NCBI RefSeq assembly: GCF_002944315.1
Contig: NZ_CP024314.1
Location: 124,001 to 188,000, forward strand
Length of the DNA stretch: 64,000 nucleotides
Reading direction: 5' to 3'
Source: Rhizobium sp. NXC24
GTDB taxonomy: Bacteria > Pseudomonadota > Alphaproteobacteria > Rhizobiales > Rhizobiaceae
Each line of letters opens with the position of its first letter. Position 1 is the first letter of the stretch. The notes under the pieces were generated by a model. The model saw only the letters and a list, made by a program, of their open reading frames with translations, ran no database searches and had not been told where the DNA came from. A program made the translations under genes and the position numbers. Positions 30,282 to 38,811 of the stretch are shown piece by piece.

Positions 30282-30560
30282 TCAGTTGGCGGCACCCATA
30301 CCGGCCTGCACCTCGACGATCGCCTGATTGACCAGGTCAATCGCGTTGAGACGGTGGCCCCCCTTGTTGGTCGCGCCCTTCTGCAGCGATGATTTCGCCG
30401 CAAGCAGCGAGCTGAGTGCCGACTGCATATAGGGCTGATTGGCGCCCCATTGGGCTTCGGCATGGCTCGGTTGCAGGACGATCACCGCGCTCGAAGCAAA
30501 GGCCATTCCAAGGCAAAAGGCGATCGCCGTACGGCGCGGCAATAAAGACAAAGATTTCAT
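30282..30560 (-). CDS. Small exported protein of unknown function
   Basis: 92 aa from the ATG at 30560, which has GGAG five bases upstream. The N-terminus (LLPRRTAIAFCLGMAFASSAVIVL ending near AEA) is a Sec signal peptide, leaving a mature chain of about 60 residues. The C-terminal pattern KGGHRLNAIDLVNQAIVEVQAGM recurs, as I recall, in many small proteobacterial periplasmic proteins of unknown role. It is followed by a strong terminator and is divergent from the MliC-like gene. Confidence 0.75.
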   Translation of the reverse strand: MKSLSLLPRRTAIAFCLGMAFASSAVIVLQPSHAEAQWGANQPYMQSALSSLLAAKSSLQKGATNKGGHRLNAIDLVNQAIVEVQAGMGAAN

Positions 30561-30948
30561 CAACGACTCCATTAAATCTAAATTTCGTGGCGAGAGATCA
30601 ATCACTTACGTCGCGCAAGATACGTGGGCGGTAATGAAGGGCAATCACTGGAGCGCATATTTGTGAGGCCAGCAATGAAATTGATACGCTCAGAAAACTT
30701 CGCTGAGACGCTTGGCAAATACTTGATGTATTATCGCTCAACCGAAGGCCGGCGATGCGCGTATTTACCCAAGAAGGTTTTAATATCGTCGGGCTGAGCC
30801 GCCTTCCCTCGGCGCTTCGCGGCGAACGGAAACATTAGCCGTTCGCCTAGAGGAATGAGACGGTGCGCAAGGCGCGATGGGACATACGGCAAAGCCGCCG
30901 TTCCCATCTTCCGCTAGCGTCCATGCTTTCCAACGCAAGGAGATCAGC
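30561..30948. other. 388-base divergent intergenic region
   Basis: Separates two small exported-protein genes. No further gene is supported. AAGGAGAT at 30938-30945 is the ribosome site of the MliC-like gene. Promoters for both directions must lie here but none is clear enough to call. Confidence 0.45.
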
Positions 30949-31257
30949 GTGAACGGGATCGGCATGGCTATTTTTGGAGCGCTAGGCGCAATGTTTTTGC
31001 TGAGCGCGGCCCCTGCTTTCGCGGAGGACCAGGTCGGTCTGTTTTATCGTTGCGACGACGGCACGGCCTTGACGGCAAGCTTCCTGAATTCAAGCAACGA
31101 GGCCCTCATCACGACAGGCGGGCGCAGCTACCGCTTGCCGCAGGCGAGATCCGGTTCAGGCGCGCGCTACACGGATGGCAGCGTGGTTTTCTGGATCAAG
31201 GGCAGAGACGCGCAACTGGAAGCGCCCGGTCGATCGACCAACTGCCACACGCGATAA
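30949..31257 (+). CDS. mliC: MliC-family lysozyme inhibitor-like exported protein
   Basis: 102 aa, starting at a GTG preceded by AAGGAGAT. A signal peptide (GIGMAIFGALGAMFLLSAAPAFA) is followed by an MliC domain: YRCDDGTALTASFLN, the mid block YRLPQARSGSGARYTDG, VVFWIKGRDAQL and a final Cys that can pair with the first. MliC proteins bind and inhibit C-type lysozyme in the periplasm or on the outer membrane. There is no lipobox cysteine, so it is likely a soluble periplasmic form. Confidence 0.82.
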   Translation: MNGIGMAIFGALGAMFLLSAAPAFAEDQVGLFYRCDDGTALTASFLNSSNEALITTGGRSYRLPQARSGSGARYTDGSVVFWIKGRDAQLEAPGRSTNCHTR

Positions 31258-31332
31258 GTTCAAGCATCAATCGAGAAGCTGAAATCACCGCGCCTCTGCG
31301 AAGCTGCGGGGCATTTGACATGGGTTGAACAC

Positions 31333-32250
31333 ATGACCGCAAGCCTGCTTTCCTACGCCAACGACAAGGATCATTTCGCTAAGCGCATGGCCATTCGTGG
31401 CATCGAAACTGCACTAGGCCGCCGCGCGGTGGAAAAAGTCTTTGAACGCTGGCGCGTCGATGTTCACGGTGTTTCTCAACATCCATTCGGTCGCATACTG
31501 GAAATGTATGGCATCGACTTCCGCATCAAGGGCGAGTGGCCGCTGCGTAAGATACCCGATGGCCCGATCGTGATGGTCGCCAATCATCCCTTCGGCGTGG
31601 CCGATGGCATGGCGCTCGGCGCCATTGCCGAACATTTCGGCCGGCCTTATCGGGTAATCGTCAACGAGCGCATGATGAAGGTGCCGGAATTTCGGCCTTA
31701 TATCCTGCCGATCTCTTTCGATGAGACTGCCGAGGCGATGGAGGTTAATCTCTCCACCCGCAATGAGGCGATCAGGCTGCTGCGCGACGGCGTCACGATC
31801 GGCATTTTCCCCTCCGGCGGCGTGGCAACAGCGCCGCGCGGCTTCGGGCCGGCCGAGGAACTACCGTGGAAGATGTTCCTGGCGAAACTCATTCAGATGG
31901 GCAAGGCGAATGTGCTGCCGATCTTTATCGAAGGGCAGAACAGCCTGCTTTTTCAAATGATGAGCCGCGTATCGCCGACGGTGCGCCTGGCACTGCTGTT
32001 CAACGAATTCCACCGCCTGTCGCAGCGATCCATCACCGCTCGCGTCGATTGCCTGATGCCCTGGAGCGAGCTTGCCGCCATCCGCGATCGCAAGGCCGTC
32101 ATGGATCATATCCAGGAAAGGGTTATCGCCATGCGGCCCTATGACCGGCGGCGCCTGTCTCCGGCTGCGCTGCGGGCCCAGCAACAACACTGGCTCTGGC
32201 GTGAAGGCGGCATCAGCACCGGATCGGAGATAACTGGCATTTCCAAGTGA
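31333..32250 (+). CDS. PlsC-type lysophospholipid/ornithine-lipid acyltransferase-like protein
   Basis: 305 aa from the ATG at 31333; an in-frame TTG at 31315 is a possible alternative. The acyltransferase motif I is NHPFGVAD (H-x4-D), and FPSGGVAT is motif III. It transfers acyl groups to a lyso-lipid or related alcohol at the inner membrane. No multiple transmembrane segments are seen. Family members in rhizobia act in phospholipid or haemolysin-like acylation, but the acceptor here is unknown. Confidence 0.8.
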   Translation: MTASLLSYANDKDHFAKRMAIRGIETALGRRAVEKVFERWRVDVHGVSQHPFGRILEMYGIDFRIKGEWPLRKIPDGPIVMVANHPFGVADGMALGAIAEHFGRPYRVIVNERMMKVPEFRPYILPISFDETAEAMEVNLSTRNEAIRLLRDGVTIGIFPSGGVATAPRGFGPAEELPWKMFLAKLIQMGKANVLPIFIEGQNSLLFQMMSRVSPTVRLALLFNEFHRLSQRSITARVDCLMPWSELAAIRDRKAVMDHIQERVIAMRPYDRRRLSPAALRAQQQHWLWREGGISTGSEITGISK

Positions 32251-32371
32251 AAGCTATAGTGCCGGGAGGTCACGACGGCGCCTCGCGATATCTAACGACA
32301 TTATGTCGACATTCATGCAAATTTAACCTCATTAGTAGCAGTATTTGGCATTGCTTGCTGGGGTTACAAAA

Positions 32372-34615
32372 ATGTGGGCTGTTTTAGCGGCGAAATTCAA
32401 TTGGACGATCAGTAGAAAGATCCCGGTGTTGATGGTCGGGGTTACCGTGCTAGTCTGCGGCACCGTGGCTGGTTACGCGGGCCTGACGTCATTCTCGACC
32501 GCTAGAAGCCTGATCGGAACTCACCTGGAATATGTTGCCAGTACCAAGCGGAATATACTGGCAACCAAGCTGGATATGTCCAAGCTCGATATCGAGGGTC
32601 TGGCCGTCAATCCGGCGCTGGTGAAATCATTCGACAACATGATTACCGGCTACAAGATCCTGCCGCAGGAACAGGCAGCCGCCTTGTCCAAACTCAAGGC
32701 CTCAGGCGAAGATCTCAAGGGCGGCGCGACGCCGAAGGCGCAATTCTATCTGGATGCCTACAAGCAGATCGACGTCTGGCTGAAATCCCTGGGTTCCGAG
32801 CATGGCTACTCCAACATTCTGCTCATCAACGCAAAAGGGGAACTTATATACAGCACCGGGACGGATCCGCTCGGCGCGGTTGCGCCCGATAGCCCGATCG
32901 CTCAAGCCGTACGACTATCTCAGGGCCAGCGGCGGGCGGTGATGACGGATTTCTCCCCGCCGTCGAAAGAAGGACCGGGCTTGGCCTTTTTTGCGATCGG
33001 GGTCGCCAACGCGATGATCCCCGACGAGCGTGGGGGCACGCTGGTCGTCGCCATCGGCACGAATGTCATCGATGCGATCATGCATGACAGCGCCGGCTTC
33101 AGCGCGCAGGGCGAAGCGCTTGTCGCAGGAAGCGACGGCCTGGCGCGCTCGACATCGCGTTTCTCCGGAACCAGCAATGCGTCGTTGGAGGTCGACAAGA
33201 GCTTGCTCGCCCCGAAAGCCTCGTTCAGCGTCTATCGCGATCAGGAAGTCCTCGCAGCGTCTGAGCCGCTGTCATGGGGTGGACAGAACTGGTCGGTTAT
33301 TGCGGTCGAGCCGACGACGGCGGTCTTTGCGCCGGCAGTAGACATGCTGTGGAAAATCCTCGCCATCACTGCGGCGACAGCGCTTTTCACGCTGTTGCTG
33401 GCCGTTGTCGCATCCCGCTCCATTTCCGGGCCGATCGTCCGGCTGGTGGCGGAAATGAAAAGGCTGGCCTCCGGGGACACCAGCGGTGATGTGGAAGGAA
33501 CGACCCGCACTGACGAGGTCGGGGACATGTCCCGAGCGGTTCTCGTCTTCAAGGACAATGCCGTTGCCAAGAGGGTTGCAGAAGAGGACGCGCGAAGAAC
33601 CGAAGCCGAGGCGGAAAGCGAACGCAAGGTCATGGAGGCCGACCGGCTTGACAGGTCTCGTATTCAGGCCGGTGTCGTCGCTGAAATCGGCAGCAGCCTG
33701 TCCGCCCTTGCCAACGGCACTTTATCCCACAAGATCGCTATGAAATTCCCGGCGGACTATCAGCAACTGAAGGATGACTTCAATGAAGCGGTGACGCAGC
33801 TCAGTCATACCGTGCTGACCGTTTCTACGCAGGCAAAGTCGATTTCTTCGATTGCCGATGAGATGAGCGGCGCGATGGACACGCTTGCCACGCGAACGGA
33901 GCATCAAGCCATCGTTCTCGAAGGCGCCGTCAACACGCTGCACGCGGTCTCCACGGACGTCAATCGAACCGCCGAGGCGGCTAACAAGGCCAATACAATC
34001 GTTGCCGAGGCGCACTCGGCCGCCTCCTCTTCCGACGAGATCGTGTCCCAGGCGATTGCCGGCATGGGCCAAATCGAGGATTCCTCGCGGCAGATCGCCA
34101 GCATCGTCAACGTCATCGACGAAATTGCTTTCCAGACCAACCTTCTGGCATTGAATGCCGGTGTGGAGGCCTCGCGCGCCGGTGACGCCGGAAAGGGTTT
34201 TGCCGTCGTCGCTTCAGAAGTTCGCGCGCTGGCGCAGCGCTCCGCCGACGCCGCGAAGGAGATCAAGGAATTGATCAATACCTCGTCGCGGCGTGTCGAG
34301 CGGGGAACTCAGCTTGTCAGTTCCACCGGCGAACTGCTGAAGACAATCGCCGGCCAAATCGATCTCATCAAGTCGGTCGTCTCGAATATCGCCTCGACTG
34401 CATCCAATCAGGCGACGCATCTCGGCGCATTCGGTGCGACGATCAAGGAAATCGACATGTCGACGCAACAGACGGCGGCAATGGCGGAGGAATCGACGGC
34501 AGCTTGCAGGTCCTTGGCGGAGGAAGCGACCCATCTGCTGCATCTTATCAGCCAGTTCGATCTCGATGAGAATGCCGTGCAGGCCGAGCAAGCCGCTCGT
34601 GCCAAGGTCGCTTAA
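32372..34615 (+). CDS. Methyl-accepting chemotaxis protein
   Basis: 747 aa from the ATG at 32372; the upstream in-frame TTG codons are less likely. Order of parts: cytoplasmic head, transmembrane segment 1 (about 19-42), a periplasmic sensor of about 280 residues (Cache-like), transmembrane segment 2 (about 323-350), HAMP (about 350-405), a second HAMP-like linker, and the signalling hairpin whose tip is EIAFQTNLLALNAGVEASRAG at about 582-602. No C-terminal NWETF-type pentapeptide is present. It senses an unknown ligand and signals to CheA. Confidence 0.93.
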   Translation: MWAVLAAKFNWTISRKIPVLMVGVTVLVCGTVAGYAGLTSFSTARSLIGTHLEYVASTKRNILATKLDMSKLDIEGLAVNPALVKSFDNMITGYKILPQEQAAALSKLKASGEDLKGGATPKAQFYLDAYKQIDVWLKSLGSEHGYSNILLINAKGELIYSTGTDPLGAVAPDSPIAQAVRLSQGQRRAVMTDFSPPSKEGPGLAFFAIGVANAMIPDERGGTLVVAIGTNVIDAIMHDSAGFSAQGEALVAGSDGLARSTSRFSGTSNASLEVDKSLLAPKASFSVYRDQEVLAASEPLSWGGQNWSVIAVEPTTAVFAPAVDMLWKILAITAATALFTLLLAVVASRSISGPIVRLVAEMKRLASGDTSGDVEGTTRTDEVGDMSRAVLVFKDNAVAKRVAEEDARRTEAEAESERKVMEADRLDRSRIQAGVVAEIGSSLSALANGTLSHKIAMKFPADYQQLKDDFNEAVTQLSHTVLTVSTQAKSISSIADEMSGAMDTLATRTEHQAIVLEGAVNTLHAVSTDVNRTAEAANKANTIVAEAHSAASSSDEIVSQAIAGMGQIEDSSRQIASIVNVIDEIAFQTNLLALNAGVEASRAGDAGKGFAVVASEVRALAQRSADAAKEIKELINTSSRRVERGTQLVSSTGELLKTIAGQIDLIKSVVSNIASTASNQATHLGAFGATIKEIDMSTQQTAAMAEESTAACRSLAEEATHLLHLISQFDLDENAVQAEQAARAKVA

Positions 34616-34947
34616 TTGCCATCTCTGAGGATGTGCATGCGCCGAAGATAGCCGGCCACGAAGAAGCCGGGGACAAGCCTCGGCGCGAAAGGCATCCGGA
34701 TGCTTTGCCGGCAGCTCGGAAAATCCTTTGATCTCGTATTTGCGGCCGTTCCGCGGGCGGCGGCATTTTCCGCCCATTTAACGGGCTCGTCGAACATCGG
34801 GCCGCGCCCGTGTAGGCCGCACTCATACGCAACTTTTATCTAGGCGCCCGCCGGCGGAAGCTATGGTCTGAGGCCAAGCCTTCGCCTGTTTGGATGCGGC
34901 TGCGCGTCGAAAAACGGCGCCGCAGCGGCGAAAATCAAAAATAAGGC
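34616..34947. other. Intergenic DNA after the chemotaxis gene
   Basis: No supported gene. A short minus-strand frame (34612-34797) has protein-like composition but no recognisable family and no clear ribosome site. The stretch leads into the operator array. Confidence 0.4.
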
Positions 34948-35102
34948 TTGACTATGTCGACGGGTAGTCGACAATATAATCCAGTCGACATGCAGCCGAC
35001 AGAAATTGAACGAGATCCAGCAGACCGAGGACGGGTTCAACTTTTTGCTTGACTTTGTCGACATTAGAACGACTAATTATAAAGTCGACATTAGAACGAC
35101 AA
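34948..35102 (+). promoter_or_regulatory. Operator array and promoters of the transporter operon
   Basis: Four copies of the dyad GTCG-N9-CGAC occur here, beginning at 34956, 34984, 35057 and 35084. The first is the perfect repeat TGTCGAC-GGGTA-GTCGACA; the last two share GTCGACATTAGAACGAC and lie 27 bp apart. Two TTGACT -35 elements (34948-34953 and 35049-35054) directly precede the first and third dyads, so a bound protein would occupy the promoter spacers. The same dyad occurs near the GntR, aconitase X and DHDPS-family genes. Confidence 0.72.
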
Positions 35103-35435
35103 TTGATTGGCCGAAGATGCCAACGGGTGGGAACTGCGCTTAGCGCGCTAAAAATAGGGTGAGGCGATGAAATCGAGCACTGGGGGAATGCGTTTCCCGC
35201 TGCCAATGCCTGTCGATCAAAAGTCGAAAGGCGACGCTTTCTTTAGCTCTGTGATGACCTTGTTTTTGCGTCGCAGACGAGCCGTGTGGCCACTTTCTTA
35301 AAGCTGACGACTTTCGTTCGACCGTGCCATCCCACGGTTCGAACTGAATGAATGGGTCGCTTACGGGCTTAAGCCCCCGCGACGCGTCCCGGGCAATTGA
35401 AAATCAAGGTCACATCCAACAGAGGACTGAAGGTA
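35103..35435 (+). other. Leader region between operators and the binding-protein gene
   Basis: About 330 bases of untranslated leader if transcription starts at the operator array. No gene or clear structured RNA was found. GAAGG at 35428-35433 is the likely ribosome site of the binding protein. Confidence 0.4.
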
Positions 35436-36470
35436 ATGAAGAATATCTTGAAACTAGCCGTCGCCTTGGCGTCATTGACTGCAGCGGGTACTCAGATCGC
35501 TGCTGCAGCCCCTGGCGATACGTTGAAGGCCGTTCAGGGGCGCGGCTATGTCAATTGCACGTCGAGCGATGGCAACTTCGAAGGCTTCGCGGAAGTCGAT
35601 GCCCAAGGCAAATGGCATGGCCTGGATATCGATTATTGCCGCGCTGTCGCGACCGCGATCTTTGGTTCTGATGACAAACTCAAACTCATCCCCGTGAGCT
35701 GGGCCCAGCGCTTTCCGGCGCTTCAGTCCGGCGATCTCGATCTCGTCATCAAGGCGAGCGGCTGGTTGATGAGCCGCGACACCGAACTTGGCCTTCAATT
35801 CAGCATGCCCTACTTCATTGGCGTCACAACGTTCCTGGCCCACAAGGACCTGAACGCAAAGTCGATGGCTGACCTGCAGGGTGGGACCGTATGCCTCGCC
35901 GGCGGCACGAGCACGGAAAAGCTCATCAGCGACTACATCAAGGAGAAAAAGTACGACGTCAAAATCGTAACCTTCGAAAAGAACACAGAGGCAGCGGCCG
36001 CTTATTTTGCGAACCGTTGCGACTCCTATGCCGAATGGGGCCCTATCGTCGCCGCTACTCGTGCGACTTCGGCCGACCCTGACAATCACGTCATTCTGTC
36101 CGATTCCATTTCGCTGGAGCCGGAAGCTGTCGTGATGCGCCAGGGGGATGACTCTTGGGTGGACCTCGTCAACTGGGTCATCGCCGTTCAGCGCATCGCC
36201 GAAGAAAACGGCGTCAACAGCACCAACGTCGACCAGATGAAGGCCAATCCTCCGAATACGGTCGTCGGCAAACTGCTGGGCGCCACGCCTGGCATTGGCA
36301 CCCGTCTCGGCCTCAAGGATGACTGGGCCTACAATGTCATCCAGAAGCTCGGCAATGCCGAGGAAATGTACAACCGCAACTTCGGCACGGAATCCCGCTA
36401 CAAGTTGCCGCGCGCTTTGAACTCGCCCTGGAACAAGGGCGGCGTGTTCTTCGCTCCGGTTCTCGACTGA
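35436..36470 (+). CDS. aapJ: Amino-acid ABC transporter substrate-binding protein (AapJ-like)
   Basis: 344 aa with a Sec signal peptide (LKLAVALASLTAAGTQIAAAA). It belongs to the general L-amino-acid / glutamate-family periplasmic binding proteins: GRGYVNCTSSDGNFEGF at the mature N-terminus, a GLDIDYCRAVA block and WVDLVNWVI near the C-terminus match AapJ/BztA. It delivers an amino or imino acid to the adjacent permeases. As a paralog in a catabolic island its ligand probably differs from that of the housekeeping Aap system. Start chosen at 35436 behind GAAGG. Confidence 0.88.
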   Translation: MKNILKLAVALASLTAAGTQIAAAAPGDTLKAVQGRGYVNCTSSDGNFEGFAEVDAQGKWHGLDIDYCRAVATAIFGSDDKLKLIPVSWAQRFPALQSGDLDLVIKASGWLMSRDTELGLQFSMPYFIGVTTFLAHKDLNAKSMADLQGGTVCLAGGTSTEKLISDYIKEKKYDVKIVTFEKNTEAAAAYFANRCDSYAEWGPIVAATRATSADPDNHVILSDSISLEPEAVVMRQGDDSWVDLVNWVIAVQRIAEENGVNSTNVDQMKANPPNTVVGKLLGATPGIGTRLGLKDDWAYNVIQKLGNAEEMYNRNFGTESRYKLPRALNSPWNKGGVFFAPVLD

Positions 36471-36477
36471 CCTGAAC

Positions 36478-36509
36478 GATGTCCTGCCGGCGAAGGTCGG
36501 CAGGACATC
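36478..36509 (+). other. 12-bp hairpin after the binding-protein gene
   Basis: GATGTCCTGCCG / CGGCAGGACATC is a perfect 12-bp inverted repeat with an 8-base loop, only 7 bases after the aapJ-like stop. No T tract follows and the operon continues, so it probably protects the upstream mRNA or partly terminates, giving excess binding protein over permease. Confidence 0.6.
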
Positions 36510-36555
36510 CTGGGCCTATGACAAAATCCCAACATGCCCTGGGGGGATCGCAGTG

Positions 36556-37686
36556 ATGACCACATTGATCGGAAACCGCAGATACCGCAATGTCGCCTTG
36601 CAGCTAGCTTTTGTTACGACAATCGCTGCAATCGTGATTGTGGGTGTCGTGACGACGCGGCATAACCTGCAGGTGCAGGGGGTCTCCATGGGATGGGACT
36701 TCCTGAACTATACCACGGGATCGACCATCTCCTTCAGCCTGATTGATTACGACATCAACTCGACGTTCGCCCGTGCGCTTCTGGTCGGTTTCGTCAATAC
36801 GATTTTTCTGGGCGTCATTTCCGTTTCCCTGGCGGTGATACTCGGCACGATCATCGGTACGGCGCGCCTGTCGAGGCACAAGCTCGTCAATTTGATAGCA
36901 GCGTCCTATGTTCAGGTCTTCCGGAATATTCCGCTGATATTGCAGGCATTTTTCTGGTATTCCCTGATCACCCATCTGCCTTCGCCCCGTTCGGCGATCG
37001 CTTTGCCCGGCGGTATTTATATTGCCAATCGCGGCATTTCCTTCCCCTGGCTGAACGTGGAGCCCTGGCATGTGGTCTTCGCGGCGGCTGCTTTGGCGGC
37101 TGGACTCATGCTGACCGTCCGCTCCCTCCGGCGTTCGGCACGTTCAGCCGCTTTTCTTTGGCTCGCAGGCGGCGTGGCTTGTGCCGCCGTTGCCATAATC
37201 TTCGGCCGGCTCGACGGTTTGCCGTTGGTCGATGTACCGCACGTCCAGGGACTTCGTCTTGCGGGAGGTGTCATGATGGTACCGGAGCTCAGCGCCGCCA
37301 TCGTTGCCATTTCGCTGTTTGGCGCATCCTATGTCGCGGAAATCGTCCGTGCCGGCTTTCTGGCAATTCCAATCGGACTGACGGAAGCCGGGCAGGCCCT
37401 TGGCCTGCGCAACTGGCATATTTTCTGGCGCATCCGGCTGCCTCTGATGATCCGCAAAATACTGCCGACCATGACCAACCAGATCATCTGGCTGATGAAA
37501 GCCACAACGATCGGCATAGCGATCGGCTTCTCGGATTACTTCGGTGTCATCGCCAATTCGATCAATCACTCCGGGCAGACCCTGACGCTGATCTTCCTGC
37601 TCATCATCGGGTTCTGGGCAATCAACATGTCCATCGCCTTTGTCATGAACACCATCAATCGTGCAATCGCACTGCCGGGGCGTTAG
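36556..37686 (+). CDS. aapQ: Amino-acid ABC transporter permease (AapQ-like)
   Basis: 376 aa from the ATG at 36556, after GGGGGGA. An extended N-terminal part with two transmembrane segments precedes the His/Glu/Gln permease domain; the EAA loop reads EAGQALGLRNWHIFWRIRLP. It has the long form typical of AapQ/BztB in alphaproteobacteria. It forms a heterodimeric channel with the next gene product in the inner membrane. The next gene starts 2 bases after its stop. Confidence 0.9.
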   Translation: MTTLIGNRRYRNVALQLAFVTTIAAIVIVGVVTTRHNLQVQGVSMGWDFLNYTTGSTISFSLIDYDINSTFARALLVGFVNTIFLGVISVSLAVILGTIIGTARLSRHKLVNLIAASYVQVFRNIPLILQAFFWYSLITHLPSPRSAIALPGGIYIANRGISFPWLNVEPWHVVFAAAALAAGLMLTVRSLRRSARSAAFLWLAGGVACAAVAIIFGRLDGLPLVDVPHVQGLRLAGGVMMVPELSAAIVAISLFGASYVAEIVRAGFLAIPIGLTEAGQALGLRNWHIFWRIRLPLMIRKILPTMTNQIIWLMKATTIGIAIGFSDYFGVIANSINHSGQTLTLIFLLIIGFWAINMSIAFVMNTINRAIALPGR

Positions 37687-37688
37687 AA

Positions 37689-38783
37689 ATGAAAGCGGAA
37701 ACCACATTGACCGCCATCGATCTGTCGTCAACACCGTCGGGCAGGTGGATTGCTGACCTTCGACGCGACTATTTTTCGACACCGGGCCAAGCCTTGGTGA
37801 CACTCGTTTGCCTGACGCTGGTTGGAATTTTGGTCTGGTCATTCGTCAGTTGGGCCTTCCTTCATTCCGTTTGGACTGGAACGCCCGAGGACTGCCACAA
37901 GGCCAGCGGCGCATGTTGGGCTGTTGTCACCGACCGCTATCGTCTCATCCTGTTCGGTCTCTACCCATATGAGGAGCAATGGCGCTCTGCCTTGGCTTGT
38001 CTTGCTATCCTGGCAACCGTCATTCTCTCCTGTATTCCCCTGTTCTGGTCGGCAAAGCTGCTGCCTGTCATCTGGCTCGTTGGATACGGCACCTTCTATT
38101 ATTTGATGAGGGGCGGGATCCTCGGCTTGCCGGTCGTCCTTGAGACGCAGTGGGGTGGCCTGGCGCTCACGACATTCGTCTTCTCTTCCACCGTCGTGAT
38201 CGGCATGCCGCTGGCAATCATCCTGGCATTGCTCCGCAGATCGAAATTGCCGGTGATTTCGTCGGTAACCGCACTCTTCATTGATGGCGTGCGCTCGCTG
38301 CCGCTGCTGTCCATTCTTTTCACGGCTGCCATTATCCTTCCCTTTGCGCTGCCGAGCTTCCTGGTTGGGGATAAGCTTTACCGGGTCATTCTCGGCGCAG
38401 CGGTTTTCTTTGCTGTCTATCAGGCGGAAATCATCCGGAGCGGCATTCAGTCCCTGCCGGCGGGCCAGGAGGAAGCAGCCGTCGCGCTTGGCCTGAACTA
38501 TTGGCAGACAATCTCGCGGATTATCCTGCCGCAGGCATTCCGTCTTGCATTGCCGCCGACGATCAACCAAGTCGTTATCGCGTTCATGGAAACGTCGCTC
38601 ATCGTTATCCTCGGCTTCTTCGAGGTCACGGCATCGGGCAATGCATCCTTTTCGGCGGGCGGCTGGAACACGTTCTATGCGGAGGTCTATTTCTTCGTCG
38701 CGCTGATTTACTTCACCTTCACTTTCTCGCTCTCGCGATATGGCGCCTATCTGGAGCGATCGCTCAAGACATCGTCGCGTTGA
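37689..38783 (+). CDS. aapM: Amino-acid ABC transporter permease (AapM-like)
   Basis: 364 aa. Several hydrophobic helices lead to the permease core, with FRNIPLL-equivalent VRSLPLLSILF and the EAA loop EEAAVALGLNYWQTISRIILP. The start at 37689 is two bases after the aapQ-like stop; the open frame upstream of it is a shadow inside aapQ. AapM/BztC-type proteins pair with AapQ/BztB. The ATPase for this pair lies 3.7 kb downstream, behind two enzyme genes. Confidence 0.9.
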   Translation: MKAETTLTAIDLSSTPSGRWIADLRRDYFSTPGQALVTLVCLTLVGILVWSFVSWAFLHSVWTGTPEDCHKASGACWAVVTDRYRLILFGLYPYEEQWRSALACLAILATVILSCIPLFWSAKLLPVIWLVGYGTFYYLMRGGILGLPVVLETQWGGLALTTFVFSSTVVIGMPLAIILALLRRSKLPVISSVTALFIDGVRSLPLLSILFTAAIILPFALPSFLVGDKLYRVILGAAVFFAVYQAEIIRSGIQSLPAGQEEAAVALGLNYWQTISRIILPQAFRLALPPTINQVVIAFMETSLIVILGFFEVTASGNASFSAGGWNTFYAEVYFFVALIYFTFTFSLSRYGAYLERSLKTSSR

Positions 38784-38811
38784 TGGTGCATAGGAGCATG
38801 GAGCACGCGCG

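Noticed and set aside
34612..34797. Small minus-strand frame of 61 codons after the chemotaxis gene
   Set aside because: Composition is more protein-like than most shadows, but no family is recognised and there is no convincing start; it may be a relic.
34948..35102. Repeats considered as a CRISPR array or plasmid iterons
   Set aside because: Only four short, imperfect, unevenly spaced dyads overlapping promoter elements, and the same motif recurs at distant promoters; operator sites explain them better.
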